Assembly (NCBI RefSeq): GCF_014204535.1
Contig: NZ_JACHLR010000001.1
Coordinates: forward strand, 394,870 to 458,869
Direction: 5' to 3'
Origin: Novosphingobium chloroacetimidivorans
GTDB lineage: Bacteria; Pseudomonadota; Alphaproteobacteria; Sphingomonadales; Sphingomonadaceae
Length of the DNA stretch: 64,000 bases
In this document: piece by piece, positions 54,995-64,000 of the stretch
Layout: every line of letters begins with the position of its first letter
How positions within the stretch are numbered: position 1 is the first letter of the stretch
Made by a program: the position numbers and the translations under genes
The notes under the pieces: generated by a model
Databases searched by the model: none
The model's input: the letters and a program-made list of their open reading frames with translations, nothing else
Told to the model about the DNA's origin: nothing

Positions 54995-55262
54995 GCCCGC
55001 AGCGTTCCTTGATTGAGGTAGCCCCGCCACATCAGATCGGGCCACGACGCCACGAATGCTTCGAGCTCGTCGGCGGCAGCGGCTTTGATGGCAGTGCTTC
55101 TGCGTTGCTGCGAATCTCCGCGATGGCGCGGTGATTGATCGAGCGCGTCGGCCGGTGAGATATTCGAGAGTATCCTGATCGTTCGAGCAACGCTCATCCA
55201 TCACCATGGCCTTCATCAGGGCTATTTGCCAGCGCTCAAGCTTGTTGCCACGGCGGCGGACG
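54995..55262 (-). pseudogene. Frameshifted remnant of an R-M-associated unknown gene
   Basis: Three minus-strand frames carry consecutive pieces that read as one protein: frame one NKLERWQIALMKAMVMDERC then SNDQDTLEYLT; a second frame SINHRAIAEIRSN; a third AIKAAAADELEAFVASWPDL. I recall intact alphaproteobacterial proteins with the same order (NDQDILAYFTRP, INHRAIAEI, then ELDEFLATWP). Two frameshifts and a missing C-terminus mark it as decayed. Confidence 0.6.
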
Positions 55263-55269
55263 GGCCTGG

Positions 55270-56940
55270 TTAAGCAGGCTCCAGAGATTGATGCAGGACC
55301 GCTTCCAGTAAGCGAGAGCGGGCTTGTTCGCCCGTGGTGATGCTGGCTTCGAGTTGATCACACAAGGCCATTAAATCGTCGACCTTAGCCACGATGCGGT
55401 GCTGCTCCGCCAGTGGTGGCAGCGGAACCACAAGGGTTTCCACGCCTCCGACGCGAAGGTGCTGAACCGTCATGCCAATCGGCTTGTCCTGAACCCGATC
55501 CATAAGATCGGGGTCCATGAGCGAATAAAGCATGAAGCCGGGGCTGATCGTATCGGGCACCAGCCGCGCGAGCATCATCCTCTGACCAAGGCAAATCGTG
55601 GTGTCGGTGGGAACCAAGCAGACTTCGCCCATGGGCGCTTCGCGAGTGATAAGAATGTCGCCGGGTTCTGGCTTGCCCCTCGCGCTCCAGACTTCATAGG
55701 TCTCCGGGCTCACATACCGCTGGTCAATGGCGTTGAGTTTGCCGTCGCGGACATTCGTGGTGCGAACAAGCCGCACACCGCTCTGCGTGTAGGGGGCGGT
55801 CTTGTTTTTGCAGTCGATGACCATAAGCGCGCATTGCTGCAACGTTGCATACTCCCACCCATGCGGGAGGTCAGAAAGTTTGCTCGGCAGAGACTGCTCG
55901 GCGACTTTCCGTGATTGAGTGCGAGCCTCCGACGCATTTGGATAGCCCGATTTCAAAAGGGCGGATCGACGTGCATCAATTGTTGCGAGCAGATCTGAGG
56001 CTGGATCGTCGGCAGGGTTCTGCTCGGTCAGCCTCCCTGCCAATCCCAGTCGTAGGATGGTTTGGCGCAGTTGCTTGATCTGGTCGGGGCGGGTGGTGAG
56101 TGGGGCTAGGTTGGCCAGCGCGAAGCGGGCATCGGCGCCGAACGCTTCAGAATCGGGGGTGTCAAGTTTGGCCAAGGTGGACAGCGTGAACGTGTCGCGC
56201 ACAGCCTCTCGCTCTGCCCGCGCCGCCTCAAGCTGATCGCACAGGGCCATCAGCTCGTCTGCCTTCCGTTGAACGCCCGGGCAGATGAGCGGGATAGGCA
56301 CTTCGGCGATGCGACCTACGCTGAGCGTGACGTTTGCAGTGCCTGTCATTCGCGGAACAAGCAGTTCGTCTTTGAAGGTCGATAGATATTCGAAGATAAA
56401 GCGGGCCGAGATCAGATCGGGTGCATAAGGGAAAATTGCCGCTAGGATCGTGCCCAGCGCAAACTTACCCTCCTGATAGTGAAGGCGATTGATGCTTGCA
56501 TTGCCGTGGCCCGTTGACGAAACCAGCGGCACAATAGTGGCAGCGCCCTCAAAATCGAAATGATCGCACGAACTGCGCTCGGCTGCTGTGACAACCAACG
56601 GGAAACTACCGCTTATCGCACTCTGTATGCCGGTTACGCCCTTCTCAATGCGTGCGATAGTTCCAAGAGGAACGAACAGCGATGGGTCGGAGAACACCTC
56701 GGGGAGCTGTTCATCAGTCACGGCGGCATAACGCTTAGGGTGTGGAATTTGGCCGTCGCTGGCCAGCCTGATCTTTTCCTGCTCAATTAGATCGTTGATC
56801 GCCGCAGGCGACAGGGCTCGCGCTCCGCCGGTCAGCTTGCCGGCAATTGCCAAGCCGATGACGACCTTACGAAAGCGGCCAATTCCATCTGGATCGTCAC
56901 CAAAGCGGGCAACGGCAGCACGCACCAGATTTGCATTCAT
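55270..56940 (-). CDS. hsdS: Type I restriction-modification specificity subunit
   Basis: 556 aa with two target-recognition halves. Each ends in a conserved helical repeat: LMALCDQLEAARAEREAVRD near residue 230 and LMALCDQLEASITTGEQARS near the C-terminus. The repeat ICPGVQRKADEL / PLAEQHRIVAKVDDL is the HsdS central/C-terminal signature. It sets the DNA sequence recognised. The start overlaps the hsdM stop (ATGA). Confidence 0.94.
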   Translation of the reverse strand: MNANLVRAAVARFGDDPDGIGRFRKVVIGLAIAGKLTGGARALSPAAINDLIEQEKIRLASDGQIPHPKRYAAVTDEQLPEVFSDPSLFVPLGTIARIEKGVTGIQSAISGSFPLVVTAAERSSCDHFDFEGAATIVPLVSSTGHGNASINRLHYQEGKFALGTILAAIFPYAPDLISARFIFEYLSTFKDELLVPRMTGTANVTLSVGRIAEVPIPLICPGVQRKADELMALCDQLEAARAEREAVRDTFTLSTLAKLDTPDSEAFGADARFALANLAPLTTRPDQIKQLRQTILRLGLAGRLTEQNPADDPASDLLATIDARRSALLKSGYPNASEARTQSRKVAEQSLPSKLSDLPHGWEYATLQQCALMVIDCKNKTAPYTQSGVRLVRTTNVRDGKLNAIDQRYVSPETYEVWSARGKPEPGDILITREAPMGEVCLVPTDTTICLGQRMMLARLVPDTISPGFMLYSLMDPDLMDRVQDKPIGMTVQHLRVGGVETLVVPLPPLAEQHRIVAKVDDLMALCDQLEASITTGEQARSRLLEAVLHQSLEPA

Positions 56941-58394
56941 GCGGCCAACGCCTCGCTTAGAAGGGCTTTGAGTTGGTCGCGCAGGTCCGCCGTTTTCGCC
57001 TCGGCCATGTCCAGCGCCTCTAAGAGTTCGGCTGGGTGGCCGTGGTCGGCATCGTCTCTGTGCGGGTTCTTGAAGTCGAGGTTGTAGCCGCGCGCCTTCA
57101 CCTCATCGAGGCTGACCTTCCAAGCCTGCGGCCCTTCCTTGCGCCCCTTGCGCTCCGCGCCGCCCCACCAGTCGATGCAGCCCGTGAAATGCTCAAAGCG
57201 GATGGGCCTGGTCATCGAGTAGGCCTTTTGCCCCTCGGGCACCTGATGCTCGTAGAACCAGATGTCCTTAGTCGGCTCGCCCTTCTCGAAAAACAGCAGG
57301 TTAGTGCCGATCGAGGCATACGGCTTGAACACGGAGTTGGGCAGGCGAACGATGGTGTGGAGGTTGCACTCTTCGAGCAGCGCCTCCCTCAGCCTGGTTT
57401 TTACGCCTTCGCCGAACAGGCTGCCATCTGGCAACACGATCGCCGCCACGCCGCCCTTGCGCAGCAGGCGGATGAACAGAGCCAGGAACAGGTCCGCCGT
57501 CTCGCGCGTGCGGAAATGCTGAGGAAAATTGCTTTCGATGCCGTCCTCTTCCTTGCCACCAAAGGGCGGGTTGGTGAGGATCACATCGACGCGGTCCTTC
57601 TGCTCCCACGAGATGTAGGGCCGGGCCAGCGTGTTGTCGTGGCGCACGAAGCTGGGGTCTTCCACGCCATGGAGCAGCATGTTGGTAACGCAAAGCATGT
57701 GCGGCAGCGGCTTCTTTTCCACCGCACGGAATGATGCCTGCATCAGCGCCTCGTCCTCGGGACGCTTCACGTAGCGTTCGCGCATATGCTTCATTGCGCA
57801 GGTGAGAAAGCCGCCCGTGCCGCAGGAGGGATCGAAGATGATCTCTCCCGGCTTAGGGTCGATGCGGTCCACCATGAAGGTGGTGACGGCGCGGGGGGTG
57901 TAGTATTCTCCCGCGTTGCCTGCGGATTGTAGGTCGTTGAGAAGCTGCTCGTAAACGTCGCCGAAATGCTGGCGCTCTGAGAGGTTGTTGAAGTCGATGT
58001 CGTTGATCTTGTTGACCACCTGCCGCAGCAACTGGCCCGACTTCATGTAGTTGTAGGCGTCCTCGAACACCTCGCGCACGACGCGGCGGCGATCCCCGGG
58101 CAAGCCGGTGGGCTTAAGACCCTTCATCGCCGGAAACAGTTCTTCGTTCACGAAGGCAAGCAGCGCCTCACCGGTCAGCCCTTCAGGATCGGCGGCCCAA
58201 TTGCGCCACTGGAACTGCGCGGGAACCGGCGACTGATAGCGGTCGCGCATCAATTCCAATTCCTGATCCTGATCGTCGATGATCTTCAGGAAGAAGAGCC
58301 AGCAAAGCTGACTGATGCGCTGAGCGTCACCATCTACGCCGCTGTCCTTGCGCATGATGTCCTGAACGGATTTGACGAGAGCGCGAACTGACAT
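56937..58394 (-). CDS. hsdM: Type I restriction-modification methyltransferase subunit
   Basis: 485 aa N6-adenine methyltransferase. SAM motif IIFDPSCGTGGFLTCAMKHM and catalytic NPPF (VILTNPPFGGKEEDG) are present, with an N-terminal HsdM helical domain (QRISQLCWLFFLKIIDDQDQ). It starts 3 bases after hsdR and overlaps hsdS. Confidence 0.96.
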   Translation of the reverse strand: MSVRALVKSVQDIMRKDSGVDGDAQRISQLCWLFFLKIIDDQDQELELMRDRYQSPVPAQFQWRNWAADPEGLTGEALLAFVNEELFPAMKGLKPTGLPGDRRRVVREVFEDAYNYMKSGQLLRQVVNKINDIDFNNLSERQHFGDVYEQLLNDLQSAGNAGEYYTPRAVTTFMVDRIDPKPGEIIFDPSCGTGGFLTCAMKHMRERYVKRPEDEALMQASFRAVEKKPLPHMLCVTNMLLHGVEDPSFVRHDNTLARPYISWEQKDRVDVILTNPPFGGKEEDGIESNFPQHFRTRETADLFLALFIRLLRKGGVAAIVLPDGSLFGEGVKTRLREALLEECNLHTIVRLPNSVFKPYASIGTNLLFFEKGEPTKDIWFYEHQVPEGQKAYSMTRPIRFEHFTGCIDWWGGAERKGRKEGPQAWKVSLDEVKARGYNLDFKNPHRDDADHGHPAELLEALDMAEAKTADLRDQLKALLSEALAA

Positions 58395-58397
58395 TGA

Positions 58398-60842
58398 TTA
58401 AGCAACTTCCTGATAAAGTTCGTTTTGCAGGGCGTGAACAGCATCTTCGAAGCCAGCCTTGCCGCCGAACGCCTTGATAAGCTGAACGGGGGTGCCTAGC
58501 GTGTTCAGCGGCGGGATACGCAGCACGTTGGTGTCGTCAAGATTGAGCATCCCCTCGTCGGCATACTTGTCCAGCAAGGCGCGCAGCACGGCACGAGCCT
58601 GCTCACCGTATTTGGCGAAAACATCGCGCTTCTGCACGTTTTGCGCGCGCTCGCGGCGGGTCAACGGCTTACGGTCAAAGGCGACGTGGCATATCAGGTC
58701 GAACGGATCTAGGTCTTTGCCAAGTTCGTCGGCGACGACATCGAGATTGAGGCCTTCGGCGGACAGTTCATCGACCAGCGCCTGCTTGCGTTCGGCGTGG
58801 TTCCAGCGCGCAAGGAATTCGTCCAGGCTGGCAAAGTGTTTGCGGAGCGCCTTCTTCGTGTAATCCCGGAGGCTTTCGGTGACGAGCTTGCCGCTTTCGT
58901 CGAGGTATTCCACCCGCTCGGCCACGACCTGCACGGCCACGCCATCGACATAGACCTTGCCGCGCCGGTCGCCGCCATCGGTGATTGTGATGTCAGGGCC
59001 GTTGCCGTTGTCGACGATCGTTTCCTCGCCCTGATCGTCCCCGGAGTCGCCTACAATGGTGTCTTCATCGGGCGGCGCGACGGGATCACCCTCGCCCGGC
59101 TCGTATATTTGCACAGGTTCGCCATCGAAATCAGGATCGGCGAAGTGGTTCGTCGCTCCCCGGAAATCCATCAACGTGAAGAAGAACTTGCGGGTGTCCT
59201 CGTGCACACGGGTGCCGCGCCCGACAATCTGCTTGAACTCGGTCATCGATCCAACGTCGCGGTCGAGGACGATCAAGCGGCACGTCTGCGCATCGACGCC
59301 CGTGGAGAGCAAACGCGATGTCGTGACCAGCACCGGGTAACGGCTCTCGGGATCGATAAAATTGCCAAGCTGCGCCTGACCCTCGGGATCGTTACCGGTG
59401 ATCCGCATGACGTAGCGGGAGCTTTCGGCCACAAGGTCGGCGTTCTCGTTGATCAACGCCTGCCGCATACGGGCCGCGTGTTCCTGATCGACGCAGAACA
59501 CGATGGTTTTCTGATAGCAGTCACCGCTCTCTTTTAGGAACTGTGTGACTGTACGGGCGACGAGCTTGGTCCGGTCGTCCAGCACCAGCGTGCGATCAAA
59601 ATCCCGCGTGTTGTAGATGCGGTCCTCGACTTCATTGCCTTCACGATCAAGCTGGCCTCTCTCCGGCCGGTAGCCCTGAATATCCCGGTCTACGTGGACC
59701 TTGACGACCTTGTAAGGCGCAAGGAAGCCGTCGCGAATGCCCTGTCTTAGGGTGTAGCTGTAAACCGGCTCGCCGAAGTAGTGGATGTTCGACGCGTATT
59801 GAGTTTCTTTGGGTGTCGCGGTCAGGCCGATCTGCGTCGCCCCCGAGAAATGCTCAAGGATTTCACGCCATGCGCTATCTTCGGCTGCGCTGCCCCGGTG
59901 GCATTCATCGATCACGATGAGGTCGAAGAAGCCGGGCGAGAACTCCTTGAACAGCTTTTGCCGCTCCTCTGGGCCAGTGATAGCCTGATACAGCCCGAGG
60001 TAAATTTCGTAGGCGGTATCGACGCGCCGCTTCTTGTCCATTGCGATGGCCAGATCGATGCTGGTGCCGTCATCGCGTTCGATGGTTTTCGAGTTGGCGG
60101 ACAGCTTCGCCATGGCCGGGCCGAAGGGCCTAAAGTCGTTGACCATGGTCTGATCGACGAGCACGTTGCGGTCGGCAAGGAACAGGATGCGCTTCTTGTG
60201 TCCGCCCTTCCACAAACGCCAGATGATCTGGAATGCGGTGTAGGTCTTGCCGGTGCCAGTCGCCATGACCAGCAGAACCCGGTTCTGGCCGGTGGCGATG
60301 GCTTCCATAGCCGAGTTCACGGCATTCACCTGATAATAGCGCGGCTGCTTGCCGCCCCCGTCATCGTAGTAGTCTTCGAGGACAATCGTCTCGCCCTCGG
60401 GCGTTAGCCCCTTCCACGCGGCATATCGCTGCCATAGCTCGTCCGGTGTTGGGAAGGCATCAAGAGCCAGGGTGATTTCTCGCGCATCGCTTGTGCCGGT
60501 GCGATCATGAAAGACGAAGCCATCGCCGTTCGACGCGAACACGAAGGGGATGTCGAGGGTTTCCGCATATTCAAGCGCCTGCTGCATACCCGCACCCATG
60601 GGCTGGGCATTGTCCTTGGCCTCGATGAGCGCCAGTGGGATGTTAGGCTTGTAGTAAAGCACATAGTCGGCGCGCTTGCCTTGACCACGACTGACCATCC
60701 TGCCGCGCACAATGATGCGGCCTTTTGTGAAGCTGACCTCTTCCCTGATCTGCGTCATTTCATCCCAGCCAGCCTTTTTGACAGCCGGCGTGATGAACTT
60801 CGTGCAAATGTCGCGCTCACTTAAAGATCGTTTGTTGAGCAT
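58398..60842 (-). CDS. hsdR: Type I restriction-modification endonuclease/motor subunit
   Basis: 814 aa from the ATG at 60840-60842 (a GTG at 60851 is also possible). N-terminal nuclease core KRADYVLYYK and LALIEAKD; Walker A MATGTGKTYTAFQIIWRL; DECH in VIDECHRGSAAEDSAW; motif VI QIVGRGTRVHED; then the EcoEI-type C-terminal domain. Length and domain order match the EcoEI (type IB) group. First gene of the hsdR-M-S operon. Confidence 0.95.
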   Translation of the reverse strand: MLNKRSLSERDICTKFITPAVKKAGWDEMTQIREEVSFTKGRIIVRGRMVSRGQGKRADYVLYYKPNIPLALIEAKDNAQPMGAGMQQALEYAETLDIPFVFASNGDGFVFHDRTGTSDAREITLALDAFPTPDELWQRYAAWKGLTPEGETIVLEDYYDDGGGKQPRYYQVNAVNSAMEAIATGQNRVLLVMATGTGKTYTAFQIIWRLWKGGHKKRILFLADRNVLVDQTMVNDFRPFGPAMAKLSANSKTIERDDGTSIDLAIAMDKKRRVDTAYEIYLGLYQAITGPEERQKLFKEFSPGFFDLIVIDECHRGSAAEDSAWREILEHFSGATQIGLTATPKETQYASNIHYFGEPVYSYTLRQGIRDGFLAPYKVVKVHVDRDIQGYRPERGQLDREGNEVEDRIYNTRDFDRTLVLDDRTKLVARTVTQFLKESGDCYQKTIVFCVDQEHAARMRQALINENADLVAESSRYVMRITGNDPEGQAQLGNFIDPESRYPVLVTTSRLLSTGVDAQTCRLIVLDRDVGSMTEFKQIVGRGTRVHEDTRKFFFTLMDFRGATNHFADPDFDGEPVQIYEPGEGDPVAPPDEDTIVGDSGDDQGEETIVDNGNGPDITITDGGDRRGKVYVDGVAVQVVAERVEYLDESGKLVTESLRDYTKKALRKHFASLDEFLARWNHAERKQALVDELSAEGLNLDVVADELGKDLDPFDLICHVAFDRKPLTRRERAQNVQKRDVFAKYGEQARAVLRALLDKYADEGMLNLDDTNVLRIPPLNTLGTPVQLIKAFGGKAGFEDAVHALQNELYQEVA

Positions 60843-60914
60843 ATTTTTCACTTGTTGCGGATGCCAGACGGGGTCCGACCTTACGGTCGCGAGGTTCTAT
60901 GCGATCTATCGAAA

Positions 60915-60974
60915 AAATAATAAGGAAAGTGCCCGCCCTTCCAAGCGACGCATCGGTCACCTGAAAGGGCGGGC
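60915..60974 (-). terminator. Candidate terminator on the minus strand
   Basis: Ten-base perfect inverted repeat gcccgccctt (60931-60940) and aagggcgggc (60965-60974) with a 24-base loop; reading leftward it is followed by a T-rich tract. It would end the small gene at 60980-61309 before hsdR. Confidence 0.55.
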
Positions 60975-60979
60975 ATTGA

Positions 60980-61309
60980 TCATAAGGGCTGCGCTATGGC
61001 GGTGCCGCTAACCACCGGCAGATCGTTCGACGTCCTCGCGTACTGTCCGTGGCCATGTCGGCGCCATCGCCTGCGGTTGACCTCATCATCGAGCACGGCG
61101 GCCACTTGATTGGCACTGAAATCCAGCCTCTGCAGCGCGCCGATGATGCGCGGCCTCGTGTCGATCCCTTCATCAAGCAGGGCGTCGATCAGCGTGGTGA
61201 TCTGGTCGTGCTTGTTCTTCCCGCAAGCGCGCTTGAGTTCGCGAAGGGCGCGGAACAGTTCGGCGCGCTCTTCCTTGGTGCGGACTGGGGAGTCGTGGAT
61301 GATCGTCAT
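60980..61309 (-). CDS. Unknown protein between integrase and hsdR
   Basis: 109 aa from the ATG at 61307-61309 with GGAG seven bases upstream. Basic, helical N-terminal half (RTKEERAELFRALRELKRAC) then LDFSANQVAAVLDDEVNRRRW, which could be a winged or sigma-like DNA-binding region. No family recognised. It lies 57 bases after the integrase gene. Confidence 0.65.
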   Translation of the reverse strand: MTIIHDSPVRTKEERAELFRALRELKRACGKNKHDQITTLIDALLDEGIDTRPRIIGALQRLDFSANQVAAVLDDEVNRRRWRRHGHGQYARTSNDLPVVSGTAIAQPL

Positions 61310-61366
61310 TCGTAGTCTCCGTAACGAGGTGGCCGAACCGCGTATCAAGACGGACCGGCCTGTGGT

Positions 61367-62533
61367 TCACTCTGCGGGCGATGCCCAAGTAGTTCCGCTC
61401 ACCTTTGCTGCGGAGTTCACAGCGGAGCGTAGCGTTTCACCAGATAGGTGAGCATAGCGCTCGGTTGTGCGGGTCTGGCTATGTCCGAGCACGTTCGCGA
61501 TCACCCAAAGCGAGTGACCGGCACCCGCAAGTTGGCTAGCGAGCGTATGGCGCAGGTCATGTACGCGCACGTCCTTCAGCCCTGCCCGCTTCCTGGCGGT
61601 GTTCCAGGCGTTAAAGATGGAACCGTGCGGCTTCATCGTCTTGAGGTTCGGCAACACGTACGGGCAGACCTGTGGCAGCGAGGTCAGCACCGCCACCGCA
61701 TCGTCGGACAAAGGTACTCTTCTGACCTTACCTGCCTTTGTGCGATCGATCCGCAGGGTTCGTCGTTCAAGGTCGACCTGATCCCACTGCAAATCGAGGA
61801 TTTCCCGCTTGCGACAGCCGGTCAGCAGCAAGAGAGCTACGATCGGAGCGAGCATCGGGTTCTCGCTCTGCTCAACCGCCACCTTCAGTCTGGCGATCTC
61901 CTCGGTCGAGAGAAACCGCTCGACCATGTTGTTCGGGTCCTTGAGCTTGGCACCCTTGAGCGGATTGCGCTCGGCGCCGGGGATGCCCCATTCGCCCGCC
62001 AGTCGGAAGATGTGCGACAGGATGACCTGCCACCGGTTGACGGTCGCCTGTGCGTACCCGTCCTTCACCTTGCCGTTGAGCCACTCGACGATCTCGGCCT
62101 GCTTGAACTCGTCGAGGTGGAGCTTGCCGAAGCGCGGCAGCAGGTGAAGGCGAAGATAACGCTCGTCGATGTCTGCCGCCCGTTTGTAGCTCTTAACGTG
62201 CTCCATGTAGCGAGGCGTGATCTCCGCCAAGGTGGGCACCTGACGCTTGACCTTGCGCTTCTGCTGGGGGTTCTCGCCCGTAAGGTACTGCGCCTTGACC
62301 TGTTGGGCGATCTTGCGTGCTTGGTCGGCGGTCAGCACCGAGGCATCGCCGATCTTGTATTGGCATTGCGTGCCCCGGTCATTGATGTGCCGGAGGGCGT
62401 ACGTGCGGCGTCCCGTGAAGCCGATTTCGCAGATGAAGCCTTTGAAAGCTTCGTCGAACAGTGTGATCTTCTTCTTGCCCGGCGGGCAGATCGCCGAGTG
62501 CACGGCGGTGTTAGTGATCTTGGTTACTGGCAT
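61367..62533 (-). CDS. Tyrosine-type site-specific integrase
   Basis: 388 aa with an N-terminal arm-binding domain, a SAM-like core-binding domain (about 100-190) and the catalytic domain. Active-site residues: R241 (LTGCRKREI), H325 and R328 (HDLRHTLASQL), H351 (LGHSQ) and Y360 (TTERYAHL). Related to P4/CP4-57-type phage integrases. It is 11 kb from the queA junction and 0.3 kb from the vapE fragment. Confidence 0.95.
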   Translation of the reverse strand: MPVTKITNTAVHSAICPPGKKKITLFDEAFKGFICEIGFTGRRTYALRHINDRGTQCQYKIGDASVLTADQARKIAQQVKAQYLTGENPQQKRKVKRQVPTLAEITPRYMEHVKSYKRAADIDERYLRLHLLPRFGKLHLDEFKQAEIVEWLNGKVKDGYAQATVNRWQVILSHIFRLAGEWGIPGAERNPLKGAKLKDPNNMVERFLSTEEIARLKVAVEQSENPMLAPIVALLLLTGCRKREILDLQWDQVDLERRTLRIDRTKAGKVRRVPLSDDAVAVLTSLPQVCPYVLPNLKTMKPHGSIFNAWNTARKRAGLKDVRVHDLRHTLASQLAGAGHSLWVIANVLGHSQTRTTERYAHLSGETLRSAVNSAAKVSGTTWASPAE

Positions 62534-62799
62534 GGTGGCCTTTCACGATGGCAGCCGTCAGGGCGGCACGAGGCGCGCTCGGGTGACGGCGATGGTGGGG
62601 TGATGGTCGGGCACGCGGCGGTGCCCTTCGCGGCTCTCTGGGCTGCAGCGGGGCAGTCCTGAAGCCAGCCGACTATTCGGTTACGCAGGTAGGGTGGTGG
62701 GGGGAGAGGCGGCAGTTTCGCTCAGATCGGCGCTGGGCTTCTACTACCCTCACATCCAAATCTCAGATTTTTGCTACCCCCTCCCCCACCTTCATTTGT

Positions 62800-63873
62800 T
62801 CAGAAGATTTCAGGTATCGCTGTTTTCAAGGTCTCGCCCTTGCGGCCTTCCTTAAGGTCCGCAGCAGTAGGCTCGACGAGCGGCACCCTCCATTTATCCC
62901 GTCCTCTGATCCGTTTGGGCGAGCCGAAGAGATCGCGGAGCATTGCACCGCATTCCCTCGCCTGAGAGTTCGACGGATGGCTGATCCCGGCCACCTTCAG
63001 CAGTTCCGTTGGTGTGATCACGGCGATATTCTTCTGCCGCGCGGGATCGAGTTCAAGGTGCGGCTCCACCAGGTCCGCTACGACGCTGGTAGCGACATGC
63101 CGGCTGTTCCAATCAGCGAGCGCCGCCTCCTCGTGATCATTCAGCCACCAAGGCTCGCCGGACAGCACCTCCGCCGCCATCTGAGCGTAGACCTGCTGCA
63201 TGTCGATCGTGTGCGAGTAATCCAACTTTTCTGCGGCGATGGTCCACCAGCGCGAGTTGCCGGTGGGATCGACGAGAAAGTTGGGATCGTTCACGGTCGC
63301 CACGAACAGGGTGCGCCGATCATACACTGACTCTGACCTCGCATATGGTCGCCGCACGCGGTCGCTGTCGGCGGTGATGAAGCCCTTCAGCCGGGCAATA
63401 TCCCGTTTGAACGAGCTATCCAGTTCGCCGATCTCGACGATCCAGTTTGCGATAGCCCCGAGCTGTGAGTCCTTGTTGTTGCCGTCTAGATGGTGGTCCA
63501 GCTTGACGACCGTGTCCCGCAGCTTGGGGTCAGAGACGAGCGCCTTGACCCAACTTGTCTTGCCGATGCCCTGCGCGCCCTGGAAGGTCAGAACGCCCCT
63601 GCCCTTGTATTTGGGTTTGATGGCCGCAGCGGCAGCGCTCCGAAGCCACTTGCGCAGCAGGATTGCCTTGAGATGCTTTGGGTAATCATCTTGCTCGACG
63701 ATCGTCGCCGCTATGTTGGGAAAGCGATCGAGACCATCCCAAGGTTGGCTCCTGATCCATTCCGCGACGGGATTGTAGGCATTGCTGTCGGCGATGGCAT
63801 GAACGTATTCACCGATGTGCCCTGTCGGCATGCCATGCTGTGCGGCGAGGCTGACGATGGTGACGTGCTCCCC
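62800..63873 (-). pseudogene. VapE-type P-loop ATPase, 5' end removed by an IS3 element
   Basis: Minus-strand frame with Walker A (GAQGIGKTSWVKAL), TVNDPNFLVDPTGNSRWW and SRHVATSVVADL, the pattern of virulence-associated protein E helicases of satellites and prophages. The open frame runs upstream into IS3 sequence, and the family N-terminal PriCT/primase region is absent. Contains TIVSLAAQHGMPTGHIGEYV just before the break. Confidence 0.85.
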
Positions 63874-64000
63874 TGAAATGTGACCGATTTTGAGTAGAGT
63901 CCGATGCGAAGGAGTCGGACGGAATGAAGCGCAGCAGGTTCAGCGAAGAGCAGATCATCGCGATTTTGAAGGAGCAGGAGGCCGGGATGGCGACAGCGGA
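63874..64000 (+). mobile_element. IS3-family insertion sequence, left end
   Basis: The sequence changes abruptly after ctcccc; tgaaatgtgaccgatttt begins a plausible IS3-type terminus (TG start). The orfA gene starts 50 bases in. The element continues past the window. Confidence 0.65.
63924..64000 (+). CDS. IS3-family transposase OrfA, cut by window edge
   Basis: First 25 codons read MKRSRFSEEQIIAILKEQEA and then GMATA, the N-terminal helix-turn-helix of IS3 (IS407-like) OrfA proteins. GGAG lies upstream. OrfB and the right end are outside. Confidence 0.8.
   Translation, partial: MKRSRFSEEQIIAILKEQEAGMATA

Larger units (their letters stand above)
50380..64000. mobile_element. Genomic island inserted in the 3' end of queA (right end outside window)
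   Basis: From the queA junction rightward nothing belongs to a core set: nucleoside-metabolism homologues, type I R-M, a tyrosine integrase, a VapE-type ATPase and an IS3 element. Intergenic tracts become more AT-rich than the core. The VapE plus integrase pairing is typical of phage satellites and P4-like islands. The right end was not seen. Confidence 0.8.

Overview
The window looks like chromosomal DNA of a Sphingomonadales alphaproteobacterium (Novosphingobium/Sphingomonas-like). The signs are high GC, a nuo operon with lineage-type insertions and a long disordered NuoC tail, an RF2 reading SPY at its anticodon-mimic tripeptide, a general-stress (EcfG-type) promoter, and REP-like palindromes of the TCTCGACTTCGCTCGACACGAA and GTCCCGGG...CCCGGGAC types. 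The assignment rests on gene content and recalled family features only.

Region by region. 1-11530 (minus) is most of a complex I operon, nuoA-B-C-D-[three small genes]-E-F-[small coiled-coil gene]-G-H-I-J-K-L, with nuoL running off the left edge. 11.8-28.4 kb is housekeeping and lineage-specific metabolism: thiolase, SH3 protein, 2-hydroxyacid dehydrogenase, a degenerate ammonium-transporter homologue, a nitronate monooxygenase-like enzyme, a lipoprotein-like methyltransferase, prfB, a peroxiredoxin, a stand-alone lipoyl domain, an SDR, a CitE-like lyase, eno, a four-gene membrane stress operon behind an EcfG-type promoter, and greA. 28.5-34 kb holds carB and carA, separated by an opposite-strand DUF559 gene, a palindrome cluster and an unknown gene. 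34.1-46 kb holds yqeY, a GIY-YIG gene bracketed by REP palindromes, dnaG, rpoD, a ClC transporter, rpiB-glyA-(small)-nrdR-trmJ, an esterase, chorismate mutase and rpsD. 46.1-50.2 kb holds tgt, a DUF481 outer-membrane protein and an ABC-2 exporter.

At about 50.38 kb the core genome stops inside the last 40 codons of queA, and a genomic island begins that continues past the right edge. It carries a compact nucleoside/nucleotide module: a deoxynucleoside-kinase-like protein, a thymidine-phosphorylase homologue with an altered phosphate-binding loop, an opposite-strand two-TM protein with a PLD-like C-terminal region, a thymidylate-kinase-like protein and an unknown small protein. Their ends and starts overlap. 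Next come a decayed gene, a complete type I restriction-modification system (hsdS-hsdM-hsdR), a small unknown gene, a tyrosine integrase and a VapE-type ATPase truncated by an IS3-family element.

The best candidate for an undescribed system is the nucleoside module at 50.9-54.9 kb: three enzymes that would act on thymidine-type nucleosides and nucleotides, locked by overlaps to a membrane protein and placed beside a type I R-M system on an integrase-bearing island. A defensive role is inference from context; no function is shown by the sequence.
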